DNA of 64,000 nucleotides, taken from Cloeon dipterum. Taxonomy: Eukaryota > Arthropoda > Insecta > Ephemeroptera > Baetidae. The DNA is taken from assembly GCF_949628265.1 (NCBI RefSeq), contig NC_088788.1, positions 23,360,335 to 23,424,334 of the forward strand. Direction: 5' to 3'. Numbering within the stretch: the stretch's first letter is position 1; every line of letters starts with the position of its first letter. The notes under the pieces were generated by a model. The model did no database searches. It saw only the letters and a program-made list of their open reading frames with translations, and had not been told where the DNA came from. The translations under genes were made by a program, and so were the position numbers. Of this stretch, positions 61,301 through 64,000 are shown piece by piece.

Positions 61301-64000
61301 AAATCCATCTCATTAAAAAATGTTACGAGTGCGCTGGGGTATCGATATGCGCAGGAAATTTGCAACTCGTTTAGCGGCGTGTGAAATGAGGGGTAAAACG
61401 CGTCATGAAAGCGAGAGAGCGATCAGCCAGCAAGCCGCGGCACGCGCGCTGTTTAAACGACGATATAATTTGATTTATTCTGAATTCTAAATGCGTTTCA
61501 TCTCGCTTAAAGCACGCCTGCAAATCCAATTTCCTCATCACCTGCTCGGCACGGAAGTTTCCCATTTTGTATGCAAATTTCAGCAACGCCCAAAATAAAT
61601 CTTTCGTCCACATTGAACAGCAAAAAAACAGCACCGGGTCCAGCCCTTTCGCAAATCAGCCTAGTTTCTCATTTCACCCGACAGAAAAAAAACGAAGTTT
61701 ATTTTTTTTCCAGGCCCACATCTCTACTGCTTTGTGTTCATTCATACGTGAAAATTACATTACTGCTCGCGTCTCTGCGAGATGAAAGCAGGTTTTGTTA
61801 CAAATGAGCTTTGACGGCTTAACGTTTCACTGAAAATACGGAGTCACCAGCTTGTTTCATCAGAATTTTCATTTGAATCTGATTGTGAGAACAAGAATGA
61901 TTTCAGTTTTATAAACAAGAAAGGAAAAATTGAGGATTGTGAATTTTAGACAACCGACTAAATATATTTTCTGAGCTTCGAATCAACACGTGGACCATTA
62001 AATTAGTACAACCCTGTGATTTTAGCCATTTGAAGGTGGGTTGTCTAGGCTATTTTTAAACAGGTTTTCAGTCTCAAATTCTATATAGTTTCTACCAAAA
62101 CTCAATTGCACGTCAAATTTTTAAAACAGGTAATTTTTATTTCAAAAATCATAAATATTTCGAGTCTTATTATTTAGGATTTATTTCTAATTAAAATAAA
62201 AACAACTAGAACCTCATTTAATAGGTTCAAAAATAATTTTGTTCAAAATTAGGTCAGGGGTCAGAAATAAATTATGTAATATATCTGCTATACAAGTTCA
62301 AGGGTTTGATTAACAGAGATCTGTTTTGTAAAAAAATCAAATGTAAGTAGATTATTGCATTTTCCCTTTGTAAGGATTTTTTATCTTTTATCTCCCAAGT
62401 GAAAAATACAAATTCTTCATTTGACTTTGACAAGTAAAAGAAAATGAAAACTTTTGAAAACGAAAAAATGTTAATTTTCCTTAAAAATCATAGCCTGAGA
62501 ATAAGAAGAATAAAATTATGCTAAAAATGACGTACAAAACACAAAATCCTTCTAAATCAACTGAGAAATCGTTAAAAACCAATATTAATCAAAGAAATCG
62601 AGTGAAATTCGAAGCACAGGAGATATATATCCGTTTAATAATCTGAATACTATCTACTTGTACAAAATGCTTAGCAAAATAAATCGTGCACTTAAAGCGA
62701 ATTGAGAGTCAATATTATTTATGTCCTAACCGAATTTAGACCAATTCGTGCAGTCCTCATTCAGCTTAAATAACGTCATCGCTGAATCTATTGAAACATT
62801 GAATTGATTCTCCTACACGACCGCAATCTACCCACGCGCACAAGCCTGATGATTAAATTTAGCAAAAGGGAGGAAGGAAATTCGTGAAAAGTTGTTAATA
62901 AAATTACATTCAATTGGTTGAATTTCGCGTTTCTCTCTTTTTCTGCTCGTCTCATGTTTGTTTCGTTTGCAAAAGCCTACGCGCCAGGGGGCTAATACGA
63001 TGGTGTCTGAAATAGGTTCTTGCTAAATGAAAATGCTCGCTGCCTTAATGAATTCTATGTTCATTTCAATTTGTTAACACTTTGCCAAGGTTTTTTCTTT
63101 TTGCTATCGCCAAGAGAGTAATTTTGTAACAAAAAAGAAGGCGCTCTGTTGCACAATGCCCTTAGTTTTTGGTATCTATTAAAGGAAAATATAATTAACA
63201 ATTAAAAATGCCTGTAATGAAAATTTCATTAATATTTGTTCAGTCGAGTAAGAATCATGAGAGCTTACTTTTCAACACCAAAATTCCTGAAATACTGAAA
63301 AAAAGTATTACTGAAGTGCGCCGTTGAATCTTTGGCCCGCTCGTATTTCAGAAATTAAAATCTGCTCTAACGTGCGACACAAAATTGGCAACTGATCGTG
63401 GAAAGAGAGTTCAGCCAAGTAGTTAATGGCTCCAAAGTGCGCCTACTGGTGTCACATCGTAAATTATGTGAGGGATGCGATATTTCTCTGAGATTCGCAG
63501 AGAGAGCGTTAATTTACGAAACCTCCGGTTAAGCTGCTGCGCAGCTAGAAGTGAAGGGTTAAGGCCTTATACGATATTTCTGGCTTGGTCAGGGTGTAAA
63601 ATATTTCAGTTAGAGGAATGATTAATGACGTTATGGTTGGCGTTTTATAATAATTTAGGTCCTTAACCTCTTTTACGAAGTTGAACATAAGCGTAAATCT
63701 ACCAATTCTGATTTGAATAATTCCAAAACCAAAATCTGCTTCAAAAATGTCTATAATCCATCGCAATAAATTTATACTTTTATATATGTAAAAATGAATC
63801 GTTATGACGTTATTTTTTTAAGTGGACCAGTAAAACTAAAAGTAACGCTGAATACCTTAACAAAGCAGAACCAAGAGCGAATGATTGGATAAAATTTCTC
63901 TTCTCCTTCTCTACTCTCTAACACCATTGCTGCGATCCAGGGAGTGATCGGATCAAGCTTCACCCCCGCTTCGATGGCGAACCCCAGGCAGTTTCATTTC
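58301..64000. other. AT-rich noncoding stretch upstream of LRRC45
   Basis: Between 58,340 and 58,510 the sequence is nearly pure A/T with ATGT and TATA simple repeats. Short frames elsewhere (for example 60,679-60,876, 61,371-61,634 and 63,545-63,766) show no family resemblance and no convincing splice context. Only one loose STAT palindrome (61,826) was seen. The window may end inside an intergenic region or a large intron of a neighbouring gene. Confidence 0.65.

Overview
The window is nuclear DNA of an arthropod, most likely an insect. It is AT-rich (about 60% A+T by eye). Genes have many small exons with GT-AG introns, often only 50-70 bases long. All five proteins are conserved animal genes, and no bacterial or organellar genes are present. 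I cannot name the species.

Layout: 1-12,270 is noncoding. A compact cluster follows: GPS2 (minus, 13,164-15,180), IFT56/TTC26 (plus, 16,187-18,529) and DNAJC21 (plus, 19,180-23,153). GPS2 and IFT56 are divergent and appear to share a CCAAT/E2F-type promoter. A SOCS2/CISH-type suppressor of cytokine signalling lies on the minus strand at 24,867-26,173. A gene-poor stretch of about 29 kb follows. LRRC45 (minus, 55,548-58,059) ends the gene content, and 58-64 kb is noncoding. For all five genes I could join the exons by eye with consistent splice phases and family-like lengths: 419, 550, 542, 283 (N-terminus uncertain) and 616 residues.

The main discovery concerns the gene-poor 29 kb upstream of SOCS. 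It holds about 65 STAT palindromes TTCNNNGAA between 26,948 and 55,225. Of these, 43 fit the strict form TTCYNRGAA, and 12 are the same nonamer TTCTCGGAA or its complement. Base composition predicts roughly 9 and 2. In the other 35 kb I found only four TTCNNNGAA and none of the strict form. SOCS proteins are the standard negative-feedback targets of JAK/STAT signalling, so this reads as an unusually long STAT-responsive control domain for SOCS.

Other items: a 1.83-kb element with long terminal inverted repeats (31,668-33,495) sits in the STAT-rich domain and contains no STAT sites. A foldback/MITE-like element of about 0.65 kb lies in the last DNAJC21 intron. A spliceable open segment at 12,271-12,456 may be an alternative GPS2 last exon. 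IFT56 has its start codon alone at the end of its first exon.

Two likely functional themes are cilium/centrosome biology (IFT56, LRRC45) and signalling or transcription control (GPS2, SOCS). DNAJC21 is a ribosome-biogenesis co-chaperone. Neighbourhood alone gives no reason to think the five genes act together.
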